A stretch of DNA of 64,000 bases, taken from assembly GCF_000165425.1 (NCBI RefSeq), contig NW_001799100.1, positions 124,001 through 188,000 of the forward strand, read 5' to 3'. The notes under the pieces are model-generated. The model saw only the letters and a list, made by a program, of their open reading frames with translations. It had not been told where the DNA came from and did no database searches. The translations under genes and the position numbers were made by a program. This stretch comes from Paramecium tetraurelia (taxonomy: Eukaryota > Ciliophora > Oligohymenophorea > Peniculida > Parameciidae). Positions 22,101-34,000 of the stretch are shown here, piece by piece; the stretch's first letter is position 1, and every line of letters starts with the position of its first letter.

Positions 22101-22713
22101 TGTGTATGTTCAAATGATGAATGCTATGAAATTTAATGTCCTCCTTGTCTTTATAATGAAGACTCATGTTCAATTGTGGCTAGTGGAAGATTAATGACTG
22201 TTCAAGGTGACTATGACTATTACATTATGTACAACATAGAACATGAAGGAAGTAGACATGTAATTATTATTATAATCTAATTTTTAGTTTACTTATGTGT
22301 TTAATGTATTTATCATGTTGCAATTGTTTAATTTCTTGAATAGTAGAAGAATAACTGATGAAATCAATTTCCTTGATAATATAAGCAATCACTCTGCTTT
22401 CCTCATTATAGTTCCATTCATCTTCTGCATTTAAGTGTTGATGGTTACTTTTGGATCTGCAGCCATTGGATTGTATGGTTGTTATGGTTTATAAATAAAA
22501 TAATGGTTGATTGGAATTGGATTTGGTAGTATCTCATTATTAGGATGCTTTATTCTCAAATTCATCCCTGAAGACAATTTTTGTAGTTAAATTGGATCCC
22601 AAAAGATTTTTCCTGTCTAACAAGAAGTCAAAATCTCGACATAAAGAGTTGAATAAACTCCTAATACACTTAACAAACATTATAACTCAATATCGAGAGA
22701 TCCAGAGAATTGA
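19164..22713 (+). CDS. PMCA: plasma-membrane-type Ca2+-transporting P-type ATPase (two single-base frame breaks)
   Basis: Five exons (introns 19320-19341, 19577-19604, 20091-20116, 22260-22287) encode about 1,147 residues. Diagnostic motifs are [12 protein letters not shown], the Ca-binding [12 protein letters not shown] in helix 4, the phosphorylation site [44 protein letters not shown] and [21 protein letters not shown]. This is the IIB family that expels Ca2+ using ATP. Between helices 7 and 8 there is an unusually long loop with a cysteine cluster ([17 protein letters not shown]). The family match requires two one-base insertions in the assembly: one at 20504-20508 (ccttaattg) and one in the aaa at 21323-21325. 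With both corrected the total is a multiple of three. I see no clear calmodulin-binding tail after the last helix. The first intron starts GTTCAT. Confidence 0.9.
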
Positions 22714-22732
22714 ATATATATTATTTTAATTA

Positions 22733-23980
22733 ATGAATCTACTCAAAAAAGCAACGACTGTTATTTGTTCTGTTTAAGAACATTCAGAAGTTGATTAAAA
22801 GATTATCCATCTCTGTCTTGACTCTAAGTGTTAGATTTCCAATGAAAGGCATTGTGTGGTCTATGTCTTGGAGAGGAGCATTATGGTCATAAATCAATCA
22901 ATCTATCTACTTTGGACACTCTGATTAAGAATGAATGTAATCGAGAAATCAAGCAATACAATTAGAAGAACAAAGAGTTGACAGATTCTATTTAGATGAG
23001 CATAAATGCAATTCTGAACAAAGTTAGATTACTTCAAGATCAGATATCATAGTATGCTAATTAGGAGATGTAGGAGAGTAAGGTAGGCATATTAAAACGG
23101 AAATACATTGACTAGCCAAATCTAACAGAAAAAGATTATGAATAATTAGCAAAAGATGTTTGTGCTATTATCCATTACAATAATGGTATACCTGACTTTA
23201 AACCAATCGATTATGAACCAAATGATAAATTTTAGGGTCTTGCATAAAAGTTGATTTTTGATGCAACCCTCTTTTGCAAAGATATCTCTCTTATTACAAA
23301 ATCTAGCATTGTTCACTAAAGCTTTACAGAACAAATACAGGATTTGTTGTATTAGATTAATAGCATAACTAATTTGATTGAGAAACCATTGAGTTATTTG
23401 ATGCAAAGTCGTCGAATCTTTCCAAATGATAAAAGTGAAACTTAATCTATGCAAAGAATCGATTTCGATTAATAGAGTGTAATCGGTACAATGAATCAGT
23501 CACCCTTTTGCATTTAGAAATAAGTTAGGTTCAGTACTTTAGAAATGAAAGGGTTTACTAAAGTCTATGACGAATTATTCAACAAGCCATTCACTTAGAC
23601 ACATATCGAATTGATAAAGCAAAGATGCACTGCTTAATCTTAAATATGCATCGGAGGAGTCAGTGTAAATGATCCAGATTAATTTATATTATGTGCAACC
23701 GATTATGCATCGGAGTTTTACACTGAAAACCTAAGACTTAAAGCTGGCTAGGAGGAGTCGTAATGGGGAAATATATTGGGTATTATGGTTCGGAATCGCT
23801 GTATTGGTTTCAGTCCTATGAGCAAAGTGGATTTAAAGATATCCAGATGTGGATAATGAAGAGGGTGATTAAAGGTTCTCTTTGTGGTTGTTTCATGGAT
23901 AGGGAGGGTATAGAATTGGAAGATTAGAGAGTTTAGAATAAAGCGTTGAATATAAATGTGTGATTTATTTAAAGAAATGA
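22733..23980 (+). CDS. B-box-type zinc finger protein with ciliate-type C-terminal domain (two frame breaks)
   Basis: Intronless frame of about 415 residues starting 19 bp after the ATPase stop. The N-terminus carries zinc ligands: CLDSKCQIS, then LCGLCLGEEHYGHK. A charged coiled-coil region follows (residues 70-150). The C-terminal ~140 residues contain CIGGVSVNDPDQFILCATDY, WGNILGIMVRNRCIGFSP and GGYRIGRLESLEQS, a beta-rich module seen in many Paramecium B-box proteins whose fold I cannot name with certainty. Two frame breaks must be assumed: a missing base near 22848-22851 in the finger and an extra base near 23839-23843. With both, the gene reads through to TGA 23978-23980. It may be an adaptor or ubiquitin-pathway protein; no RING is present. 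Confidence 0.72.
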
Positions 23981-24125
23981 TATTATATTAAAATATAAAT
24001 GAAAAACTATGTGAGTTGAATGCAGAGCAAGGGTGTATTATGGAATTAGGCAAAATGAGTTTTTCTCTAATAAGATTGACATAAATAACAGTTAATATTT
24101 TAATTTTTGAATTTATTTTACAGAA

Positions 24126-25235
24126 ATGCTAAGTATGATTATTGGTATATTAAAGCACAAAATTTCTATGATTTAAGAGGAGGCGATAAGTTGAGCAGCA
24201 ATAATAGATAATTGGAGAGGTATGAGAAATTGGAAAAAATTGGAGAAGGTATTGTGTAATTCAAATGTGTTTAGGAACCTATGGTGTTGTTTATAAGGCC
24301 CGTGATTCAGTGACAAAAGAATTAGTGGCTCTTAAGAAAATCAAGCTCGAAAATGAAGATGAGGGTGTTCCCTCCACTGCTATGAGAGAGATATCAATTT
24401 TGAAAGAACTTCAACCTCATCCAAATATTGTGGGTTTGAAAGAGGTCATTTATTAGCCTAATGAGAAGAAACTCTATTTAGTTTTTGAATATGTTGAAAT
24501 GGATTTTAAAAAATTCCTTGATTAAAATAAACACAATCTCACAATTAGTTAAATCAAAGTAAGTATAAGAACACTATAATTAATAGCATTTCACATTCTA
24601 AATCTTGAATGGTCTCAATTATTGTCACTCTAGACGAATCATTCACAGAGATCTAAAACCATAGAATATTTTAATTGACAAATCAACAGGGATCATCAAA
24701 TTGGCAGACTTTGGTTTGGCAAGAGCCTTCGGTGTTCCAATAAAAACTCTGACTCACGAAGTCGAGACTCTCTGGTATAGAGCTCCTGAGATCTTATTAT
24801 CCTAAAAATAATATTCTTTGGGAGTTGATATCTGGTCTGTCGGATGTATTCTCACAGAAATGGTTGAAAAACATGGACTCTTCTGTGGTGATAGTGAAAT
24901 CGATTAGATCTTTAAAATTTTCTAATATCATGGGACACCCACTGTCCAAGATTGGCCAAACATCGCCGATCTACCTGATTTCAAACCTACATTCCCTCGT
25001 TTCAGAGCAACACCGCCAGAACAATTTTTTAAGAACTTTGATAAGGTAGGATTATTGTATTAATGGATAGGTTGGCTTAGACTTGGTTACCAAAATGATA
25101 GCTTTGGATCCAGCGAAACGAATCTATGTTAAGGAGGCGATGAAGCATCCATTCTTCGATGATTTAAACAAGGAGGACATTGTCAAGTATTTTCCTCCAG
25201 GATAACAAAACTTGGCTATGCAGTATGGAAAATGA
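24126..25235 (+). CDS. cyclin-dependent kinase (CDK1/2-like)
   Basis: Kinase exons are certain from 24180 on; introns are 24249-24274, 24559-24586 and 25046-25070. Motifs include glycine loop [13 protein letters not shown], the cyclin-binding helix [14 protein letters not shown] (a PSTAIRE variant with Met for Ile), [21 protein letters not shown], and T-loop [16 protein letters not shown] with the activating threonine. These place it in the CDK1/2 group, which binds cyclins to drive the cell cycle. The extreme N-terminus is unclear. The best model starts at ATG 24126 and uses a 35-nt intron (24145-24179), giving 331 residues in frame. The unspliced alternative lacks an ATG. The gene ends 20 bp before the next start. 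Confidence 0.88.
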
Positions 25236-25255
25236 ATTAATTAAATAATATAAAT

Positions 25256-25977
25256 ATGGCAGATACGATTATAAATTACACGGAATTGTAGAATGAGTAT
25301 AAAGATATGGCCTAAATGATCATCCAAAACTTTGAGTCTACATGCTTTGATTAGAGAATGGAGGCGTTTCTTTAAGGAATGCTTAATAAGGATTGGGTGC
25401 AGGCTATGACTAACAGCCATACTCTAAAGGGTTCTGCAGGGTAAAAGTTAAATTACTACCCAGTTACATCAAGGCTGGCCCATTTATAGATACTATCAAG
25501 ATTTTTTAGTAGTTTGTCAAAGATCATTGCATACTTATTTAATATCCTGATAGCCAACCTCCCACTGTTGACAGGCCACAATACCGCTTGAAAGATGAAT
25601 TTGATGATGAAAAAAAAATGCAGGCGTATGAATATTTCCATCCCATAATCGAATAAGCACGATTGCTCAAATTTGAAATGTCTAAATACTCTGGCTCGGT
25701 TGTTGCAGATAATATCTTTCTAGCTGAAGGTATAGGATTTACGTCATATTTCAAGGAGAGAAGATTTAGAAAATGCATGAGGAACTAAGACAAAGAAGAC
25801 TATTAAACAAGAGCCAAGGAACCATTTAAACTTAATAGCAAATCAATTCAGGAGTTCCAGATTCAGGCTCATAATAGGGACAAATGGTTAATTCGGTCTT
25901 ACATGTCGTCGTTGTGGATCAACCATAAAGCGGAAACAGTTCATGTTGTGATAAATGTGCAATTTTCTGATTTTTGA
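25256..25977 (+). CDS. histidine phosphotransfer (Hpt) domain protein
   Basis: Two exons (intron 25441-25463, 23 nt) give 232 residues. The exon junction completes the motif SHTLKGSAGYIKAG around residue 55, the Hpt signature HxxKGSxG in which the histidine carries the phosphate. The preceding helix (MEAFLQGMLNKDWVQAMTNS) is in the right place. Helices after it (IDTIKIFQQFVKDH) fit the four-helix bundle. The C-terminal ~120 residues (KDEFDDEKKMQAYEYFHP and later) are not recognised and are unusually long for a stand-alone Hpt. Hpt proteins relay phosphate between hybrid histidine kinases and response regulators. No kinase is adjacent, although a possible degenerate receptor lies at 1970-3446. 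Splicing at this exact place is what makes the motif, a good internal check. Confidence 0.72.
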
Positions 25978-26387
25978 TTTTAATTGGTTTGTTCTTTTGT
26001 AATTTTAAATATGCAATTTCTGAGTGCGTGCCAAAAAAACTTCTCCATTCTGACTTCATACTTGCAAGGAAATCACGAAAAAAACAATGTCTAAACGAAA
26101 CACTCAAGAGAACTCATTCCCTTTAAAATTTTGATATATTATTTCTTAATAAATAAAGCCTTTAATCCATAAATTAAATATAAATTTTTTATAAATAATT
26201 GCCAACAACTTAATTTTAAGTTGCTCTAATTGTTATATGATAATCAGATTATTATTCCATTTCAATGATAAAATAATGAAAATATCTGATTATTCATAAA
26301 TTTACTTTTTTATATTAGTGATAAAATCAATAATCTAATACATATTTATGAAATTATTATTGAGATTCTAATTTTGTATCCCTAATA
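25978..26387. other. intergenic, no supported gene
   Basis: About 410 bp before the transporter gene. The first 130 bp (around 26000-26100) are less AT-rich than usual for spacer DNA and frames are open on both strands there, but no start, splice pattern or motif makes a gene convincing. Confidence 0.45.
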
Positions 26388-27902
26388 ATGGACCCAGAAA
26401 CACCCACAAATCATAAATTAGACTGTGAAAGACCTAAATTATATCAATACAGATGGATCATAGTGTCATTTTATATCTTAGCCGTTTTCGTTAACAATAT
26501 CCCTGGAGAAATTTATGTTTCCGTTTCTAATGAGCTTATAGGAATTTATGATACTTCAGAAACTTTAGTGACTATGGCAGCTACAAGCTATATGATAATG
26601 CACCCAATTTTATCGATTCCTTGTTCTTAATGTACATAATCCTGTTTAATAGATCAGTCATCGTAAATTATGGATGGGCAGCAGCCTCAAAAATTGGAGT
26701 AATTTTAACAATTCTTGGAAGCTTATTAAAACTATTCGTTAATTAAACAGAGTATCATCTACTTATTATATAGTTTTTACTTGATTGTGATTGGTTAAAT
26801 TTTAATTGGAGCTGGAAAGCCCTTCATTCTTAATTGTTAGGCCACAATGGCTTAAAATTGGTTTTATCCAGAAGCAAGACCCATCATAATAACGGTGATG
26901 AATGTGCTAAACCTTTTCTCTAGTGTGCTTACGTTTATGATACCGGGTAAGTTTATATTTTCGGGCTATAAGTACGATGGATCAAATGAATCAATAGAAA
27001 AAGGAATGGAATTAGTAAATAAACTCAATAGGACATTGTTTTACTTTGCAATAGCTCTGTTGCCATGCCTCTTGACTTTAAAGAATACTCCTCCAACACC
27101 TCCTTCAGAGTTGGTTAAATAAGAAGAAAAATCTAAAAATATAAAAAGGACACTTATCAAAATTTTTACTAATAAACAATTTCTGTTTTGTTTTTAAGCC
27201 TACGCTCTGTTTATGGGATTGACAAAATCGTTGATGATTGTCTTAGCCTTTCTTTTAAAAGCTTGCGGTTAGGGCAAGGAACAGGTCTCTGTAGCAGGTT
27301 CAATTGTGAATATCAGTGCTGTTGCATCATTGGCATTGTTAGCGGGAATATTAAAGAAATATACAAACAGAAGAAAATAAATAGCAATTTTAATGATGAT
27401 ACTCTCAATTTCATCATTGGTTTTATTTTATTTTTGTCTAATCAGTGAGAATAAAATTGCAATATACATCTCGATAGGCATAGTAGGACTGTTTATTATG
27501 CCAAATGTCCCATTATTGATGGATATGAGTTGTGATTCTATATTTCCTATAAATGCAAGTTTTGCAGTTGGAATTATGTACATAGGATCGCGAATATTCT
27601 TAGTATTTTTTTCATAATTTTTGGCTATTGTGGTAGGTGGATCTGATAGCAATAAAGGTAGAGTCACACTCACATTTTCAATTGAAGTGATTGTCCTATT
27701 ATGTTCAGTTACAATTTTCAGCTTTACAAATATTAAACTAAAAACAGCAGTTATGGAAGTTGATTTATTAGATGGTGAATCTAATCAAAAGATTTCATTT
27801 TGTGACAATGCTACTTAGACTCCTATTATGGAATCTACTCAATAAACTCCTCAAACCAACGTGTAAAAGAGATCTATATTAGAATTAAATCAGAAATCTT
27901 GA
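26388..27902 (+). CDS. MFS transporter, SLC49/FLVCR-like (one frame break)
   Basis: Two exons (intron 26632-26657, 26 nt) give about 495 residues with twelve hydrophobic segments. The segment GAGKPFILNCQATMAQNWFY followed by PEARPIIITVMN is the helix 4-5 region typical of FLVCR/MFSD7 (SLC49) proteins, which write LxxAQPFxxxxPxxxAxxWFxxxER. The central cytoplasmic loop (TPPTPPSELVKQEEK) and the polar C-terminus (TQTPIMESTQQTPQ) fit the fold. Members carry haem, choline or related solutes; the substrate here is unknown. One extra base near 26781-26785 (ttgattgtg) must be ignored to keep frame between helices 3 and 4. Otherwise the gene is intact. Confidence 0.8.
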
Positions 27903-27933
27903 ATAATAAGGAAATATATTTTAAATTAAATTA

Positions 27934-29637
27934 TCATGGTTTTTAGAGATAAGCTATGACAATTGATATATCATCTACAACTTCATCTTCCTAATGCCAT
28001 CTTTAAGTTGAGAGTTTTACAATATGATCGCATATCTCATCTATTCTCTTAGCTGTCATATTGGGTTGCCAATGTGAAACAACAATCTTTTAGATTTCTT
28101 CATTTGAAAAGAATTCCCACACTCCATCACTTGCTACAACTAAGAATGCACAATTGGCATTCATTTTGTAATGAATGATTTCTGGTTCACAACTCACTCC
28201 AACAGTTGATGCCACATAATCTCCAAAGGATCTACTCATGGCCAGTCCTGGAATTTGTTCATGTAATAACCAGACTCTTGGTGGACCAATCATCTCTCCG
28301 TTTTCACTGATAAATGGTTCAACTCTTCCTTTTGATGAGATGATTCTTTTGTATTCATTAGGTAGATCTGGTTTATGATCATTGCTCAATTCAATAGTTT
28401 TCCATTTTTAATTATTCTATTACTGAATTAAAATCTAAAGGAATATTTTAAATCAAGTTTACTGATCTTGAGTCTCCTATGTTGGCACACCATAAATGAG
28501 GTCCAGAAACTAAAACCAAAGAGCAAGTTGTTCCACTAAATGTAATATCAATTCCACTGTTGGATAAATCCTTTTGCATTTTCGAGAAGCCTTAAATCAT
28601 GGCTTTTGATATGTCAGTGAAATGATTTTCGCCTATGTCTTTCTCTTACATTCCGACATTGGATTTAATTTGTTGATCTATTATATTTGGTAACAACTTC
28701 TTAACTAATTAAGACGCATAATGTCCATAGACACCATGGCCATCACAAACTGAAAAGATGTATCTATTTTTAATTCCACCCAAACTGTTAGTAGCAATCA
28801 CACTGTCTTAATTGGTTTTGGTTTAGCCTGATCCATTTTAGCCAGCTTGGGATCTTATATTCATATCTCAATACTTAGAGTAATACAAAGTGACGTAATC
28901 TTGCATTTCATTGTCAGCCACAATAGTGTTTACTAACCCTGCTTGACTGGTTGATCGACCATATAGCATCATCATTTAATTAGTGGGCTTTGGTTTAATG
29001 TCTTGATCGATGGTTTGGGATGCCAATTTTGCCCTTGAAACTGAGGGTCTAGAATTAGGAGTGGCGTCAGAGATCAATTTTATTATTGATCCTCTGATTA
29101 ATTACTAGATTGCTTAGCTAACTAATTACTGAAGGGGTTCCATCTGTTTTGGTATCCTTTCTTTTTGAACTTTGGATCTCTTACAAGGTTTCATCTTTGA
29201 TTAGTAAATTGCTATTTATCTGAGTGTCTGCTCTTCGAAGATTTGGTAGTTTCATTGGAGATAATGACTAGATATAGATTCGAAATACTTCAACGTTGGT
29301 TGCTCCATTAATTACTCTCTTCTTTGGGGATGAACTTGTTGACTATAATGGTCTTTATTATTGGGTCTATGAAAATCGTATTATTAGCTACAAATTAGAA
29401 TTTGTCTTCCTGCTTGGGATTTGCCGTGAATCGTTTCACATTAAATTTACCCTTAATTGGTGATTGCCCATTTCTTGAATCAAATTTGAATTTTTACAAT
29501 ACGGGAGACATATTTAAAAGCAATGGTTTTTCAAGTAGTTTTGGAGTCTGCTTCTTCTTTAACTATGGCGAACTCGAAGTGCTTTGAGTATTTTGTTAGT
29601 CATTGAATTTCAAAGGAAATACTCTGACCGGATTCAT
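27934..29637 (-). CDS. protein phosphatase 2C (PPM family)
   Basis: Five exons (introns 29367-29391, 29105-29129, 28854-28874, 28435-28462; 21-28 nt) give 534 residues. The N-terminal ~210 residues are polar and probably regulatory. The catalytic domain shows the metal-binding and structural motifs in order: VCDGHGVYGHYAS, GTTCSLVLVSGPHLWCANIG, GDSRS, GLAMSRSFGD and VVASDGVWEFF. Aspartates in DGHG and SDG coordinate Mg/Mn. It removes phosphate from Ser/Thr residues. The gene lies on the same strand as and 33 bp downstream of the GSK3-type kinase. The third intron ends AAG. Substrates are unknown. Confidence 0.93.
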
Positions 29638-29670
29638 TATATAAATTATATATAATAAGTTATGTAATTT

Positions 29671-30929
29671 TCATTATTTCTTTTGGTACCAAGTTGGGTA
29701 TAATTTTGGGGCGATTTCAGGTTGAATTGAGAGTTCCTCTAAAAATAATACTTACTCATTCATTACCCTTAGTAAAATCAAAAAAGTCTGGTAAAGTCTA
29801 ATTGGGAATGCCGAACCCTGCTTGTCTTATGTCATTAAAGAAAGGATGTGCCAAGGCTTCTAACGGTCTCAATCTTTCTTTAGGAGGATACACCATCAAC
29901 TTAGAAATTAGATCAATAAACAAGGCGTCTGGTTTGAATTTAGCAAACACCTAGAATGTCATTGACAATTATCCAGTACCTTTTGCCAGGGGTGACATTT
30001 GATGAGGGGAAACTTAAAATCTTTGTGTTAAGGATTCATCATTTTGACCTGTTCTTACGTTGGAGTTCCCAATATTTTAATAATCTCAACTAACTGATCT
30101 GTTGCACTTTCTCCTGGAAAGAGAGGCTCTCCAATAAGCATCTCTGCAATTACACAACCGATGGACCAAACATCGATTGCTGTACTGTATTCAGTAGCTC
30201 CATAAATTAATTCAGGGGCTCTATAATAACGAGAGCAAATGTAGGCCACATTCGGCTCCCCTTTTTGGAGTTTCTTGGCAGATCCGAAATCACATATCTT
30301 CAGTACGTGAGTTGCTGGATCAACTAATATATTTTATGGTTTAATATCCCTATGGCAAATACCGATTCCTATTTTTAAACTAGTGATGTTACCTTCCATA
30401 TATGCTAGAGCTCTGAACATCTGATATCCATAAACTTTTAATAAGACATTAGGAAATTGCTATTTGGCTTTTCTGTAATATCTAACTACTTTGCTTAATG
30501 TATCAGGTATATAATCCATAACCAAATTCAAATAAACATCATCACCCTAATAATCAAATGCATATGTACTTTATCTCCTTAAGTGAAAAAGGCTTCCTTT
30601 AACTTGATTACACATGGATGATTGAGTTCTTAAATGATCAAATGCTCCCTGTTTTTGTATCTCTTATCCTGAAACACTTTCTTGATGGCTACTTTCTCTC
30701 CTGATACTGAATTGGTGGCCTAAGACGATGGATAATGTGTCATACTAAATAAACCATTCCGAAAGTGCCATTTCCAACTATTTAGTTAAGAGTATATTTT
30801 TGGGCTTAATCGGATCTCTAAAATATAGATGGCATAACAAACCTATTGTTGCTGATTTTCATCATTTGCCAATGTTGCAACGCGTGTACTTGGTTTTGTC
30901 GGCTGTTATTATTAAGCTTTCTTTAACAT
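29671..30929 (-). CDS. glycogen synthase kinase 3-type (GSK3/shaggy) protein kinase
   Basis: Seven exons with six introns (30818-30842, 30720-30745, 30547-30569, 30369-30392, 29951-29979, 29739-29766) splice to 367 residues. Motifs: [45 protein letters not shown], then [18 protein letters not shown]. The tyrosine-bearing SRYYRAPE loop and FGSAK identify the GSK3 subfamily. GSK3 phosphorylates primed substrates; in ciliates several copies exist with presumed roles in cell shape and motility. The N-terminal 40 residues are polar (DENQQQ) and lack the mammalian Ser9 context. Each intron removes an in-frame TGA or a frame shift, so the model is well constrained. Confidence 0.94.
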
Positions 30930-31044
30930 AATTATTTATATTATCACAAATTCAAATACTAAGAAACTAAAAATTACAAACTTGAATTGCTCGTGTATTT
31001 GTTTAGAACATAATAATAATTATTATTTTATAATCGTACTTCCA

Positions 31045-33638
31045 ATGTCAAATAATGCAGTTAGCGATATTGAAATTTAGAAGCAAGCCCAATAGCAATA
31101 AAATAATATACTTGCCATCTTGAAGTCTGGCAACGCAACTGTTGTCAATGAGAAATTGTAGAGATGTCGAGATTTCAAAGAGGGCAAAGACATCCCAGTC
31201 CCTTTCTGTTATAAAGGTATACCAACTTCCACATTATCCCTAGAAAACTCTCCCAAAGAGGAATTAGTATTGGAGCATGTGCAATAATTTTAAAAACAGT
31301 TTCAATTGCATTACGATGAAAGAAGAAATCTTTTCCTCTATCCCAAAAATGAGTGCGATCTCTATAAATTTATCTGCACAACCTTGCGTCCCCAAAAAAT
31401 TGGCTATCTAGAACTCTATAATTACGAATAATGTGCAAGATATATGAGTTTTTTCATTGCTTATGAATAATTGGATCCTCCCGATCAATTTCCCAAGGTT
31501 ATTCCCAGTCCAACCAACGTTGCTAGGTGGCAGAAAGGTGATTGCTTTGATTTAGCCATGCTCCTATGCAGCGTTTTGATAGGAGTTGGCTATGATGCTT
31601 ATTGTGTTTATGGAACAGCTCCTAGATCAATAACTAGTAAAAATGAATCAGATCTTGAATACATCTTCATCAACAATGGAATCAAAGAGGATGATGAAGA
31701 CAAAGATAAAGACAATGATGAACTCAAAGATAATGAATTTGCCATCCTTCCAAAAGAAGAAATCGTCTCAAAATATGACACCAAAATATAGAAGTAAAAG
31801 GAAGAGTTTGAAAAAGAATAAAAACGAATAGCTCTTACTATTGATGATGATGAACCTGATCAAATGGGAGCAGATTACTATGCTGGGAAGAGAATTCATT
31901 GCTGGATTCTCTTGAAAGCAGGGAAAAGAGGAGTTGAAAGAAATCTCTTTATTGAACCTGCAACTGGAAGGATCTATCAAATCAATGAAAGTCCATTTTT
32001 AACTGTAGATGCAGTTTTTAACAATAAGAACTTTTGGATCAATATGAAACTTGAATCCAAAGTTGCAGATTTAAATTTCGATGAAATGGATACCTCTATG
32101 AATTGGGAATACGTCATGTTGGATACTCTCGTTGAACAGAGTTAATAAGATGATGAAGATTACAATTATGGTGAAGATCATAATCAATAATAAAAACAAG
32201 TCGATCCTTAATAATAATAATTATAAGACATTGCTCAGATCTTAGATATGCCACCTCCTTGGCCTCCTAAATTGTTTATTGACAAAGAGGCCTTTCTCAA
32301 AGGAACTCCCCTAGGAGAGTCTACAGTCTTTTATAAGAAATGTAAAATAGATTCCTATGCCCCATATTCGCAAGAAAAGGATGGATTAGTTTAGAGATAT
32401 ACTATTTATCAGGATTATAAAAGATTGAAAGTCTATGAAATTAGATACTTCTACAAACACAGATCTGACAAATTAGTTTTGAAAAGAAGATTCCCCTATG
32501 AATTTAAGACCATTGAAGAGTATGAACCAGGAAATAAACCTTAAAGAAAGACTATTACTACAATAGATAGATAATTAAGGATCATTTTATATCTATCCAA
32601 CGTAGAAATCACGATGGTTTAATAAAAAGAATTGAAAAAATTGGAGAGAAAACAATTGAAGAATACGAGAACAGAGATGATAGAGTTATATATAGGTCTG
32701 TTAGATTTGATGCTAAAGATAAGAAATTTGAATAAAGAGATTTAATTCATAATGATAGATATATGGGATAAGTCAAGATCACTAAAATGACTTAAAAATA
32801 TGAATTGAGTGAATTGTACCCAGCTAGTGAGTAGCCACAAAAGGTTGTTATAGACTTGGTTAAAAATGTTATCAGGTAATAATAAGAATTATGATTTTAG
32901 AGTCTATTATCATATGAATAAAGGAGAAATCAATCCATAAGTCAAAGAGTTGAAGAGAGAGAATATGCACGGATTAGGAAAGTTAAATGAAACGGGAGTG
33001 GAGAAAAAAAATGAAGATGCTTTGGTTTCTTAAGAGAATCAAAGAATAGCAAATTTAGGTATATGTAGTTTCATTGTTAGAAAAGGAATGTTTAACCCAT
33101 ATTAAAAATCAAGAAGATGAAGTAAAGAAGGATGAAGAACAATTGAGATCTTAAGATCTCAAACTTGAAAAAACACTTCATGACAAAGCTAGAGAAAGAT
33201 ACAAAGAAACATTAAAGAAGTCTGAAGAAGAAAAATAAAGGGAATAAGCAGACAAAGATTACCTATTTCCATATTTGGAAAAGAGAAAGTTGTTAGGGAA
33301 GGAAGTACTTAATTACAATGAAGCTTTGGATATATAAAAAGATGTTATGACTAAATTGAAGGAGCGGTTTTAATTTACATTTTACTTTTAGTTTGCTCTC
33401 TAGAGCAGCCATCATCCAAAAAAAATTAGAGGAAGAAAGAGCTAAATTAGATCAAGCTGAATAAATGTAGTAGAAAAAGGCAGATCCAGATGATAATGAA
33501 TATATCAATATCCAATTTAGAATTGATATTTTGGAGTAAAGAGCTATTAGATTTGAATCCTAAGCACTTCTTAAATATGAGGAAATGGATAGAAAACTTA
33601 AGGAAGATAAAAGATTGAATGAACTAAAAAAGAAATGA
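31045..33638 (+). CDS. DRC7: dynein regulatory complex protein 7 (CCDC135/lobo homologue), one frame break
   Basis: Four exons (introns 32876-32900, 33059-33080, 33367-33391) give about 840 residues. The segment WQKGDCFDLAMLLCSVLIG followed by VGYDAYCV (residues ~157-185) is the transglutaminase-like core characteristic of DRC7, and AGKRIHCWILLKAGKRGV continues it. Later YRSVRFDAKDKKFEQRD and a coiled-coil C-terminus with RAAIIQKKLEEERAKLD complete the family layout and length (human DRC7 is 874). DRC7 is a subunit of the nexin-dynein regulatory complex that links axonemal doublets and controls ciliary beating. One base is missing near 32565-32580 in the assembly; with it the total becomes a multiple of three. 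Confidence 0.9.
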
Positions 33639-33713
33639 AAGATTATATTGCCATTTTTATAAAGCGAAAACAAATAAAAATTACTATTATAATTAATTAT
33701 TGGAACACCTTAT

Positions 33714-33968
33714 TCAACAATTTTCAAATAAATTATTATCAAAGTCAATACTTTATTTCTTATCATTTTTCTTAACTTATTTTTAGTTTTATACAACCTT
33801 AACTTTTTGCTATTATTGATCGTCAGAATTTTCATCTGAATCATATCCTGTTTTGATAACTTTATTGACCTTCTTGGTTTATTAATTTTATTTTTATTAA
33901 ACTGTTTATTACTATTATTTTTAACTATGTGATTATTATTACTATTATTATTATTATTATTATTGTTA

Positions 33969-34000
<32 letters not shown>

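Noticed and set aside
25919-26107. 62-codon minus-strand frame next to the Hpt gene
   Set aside because: It overlaps the 3' end of a well-supported plus-strand gene and has no motif; treated as antisense shadow.
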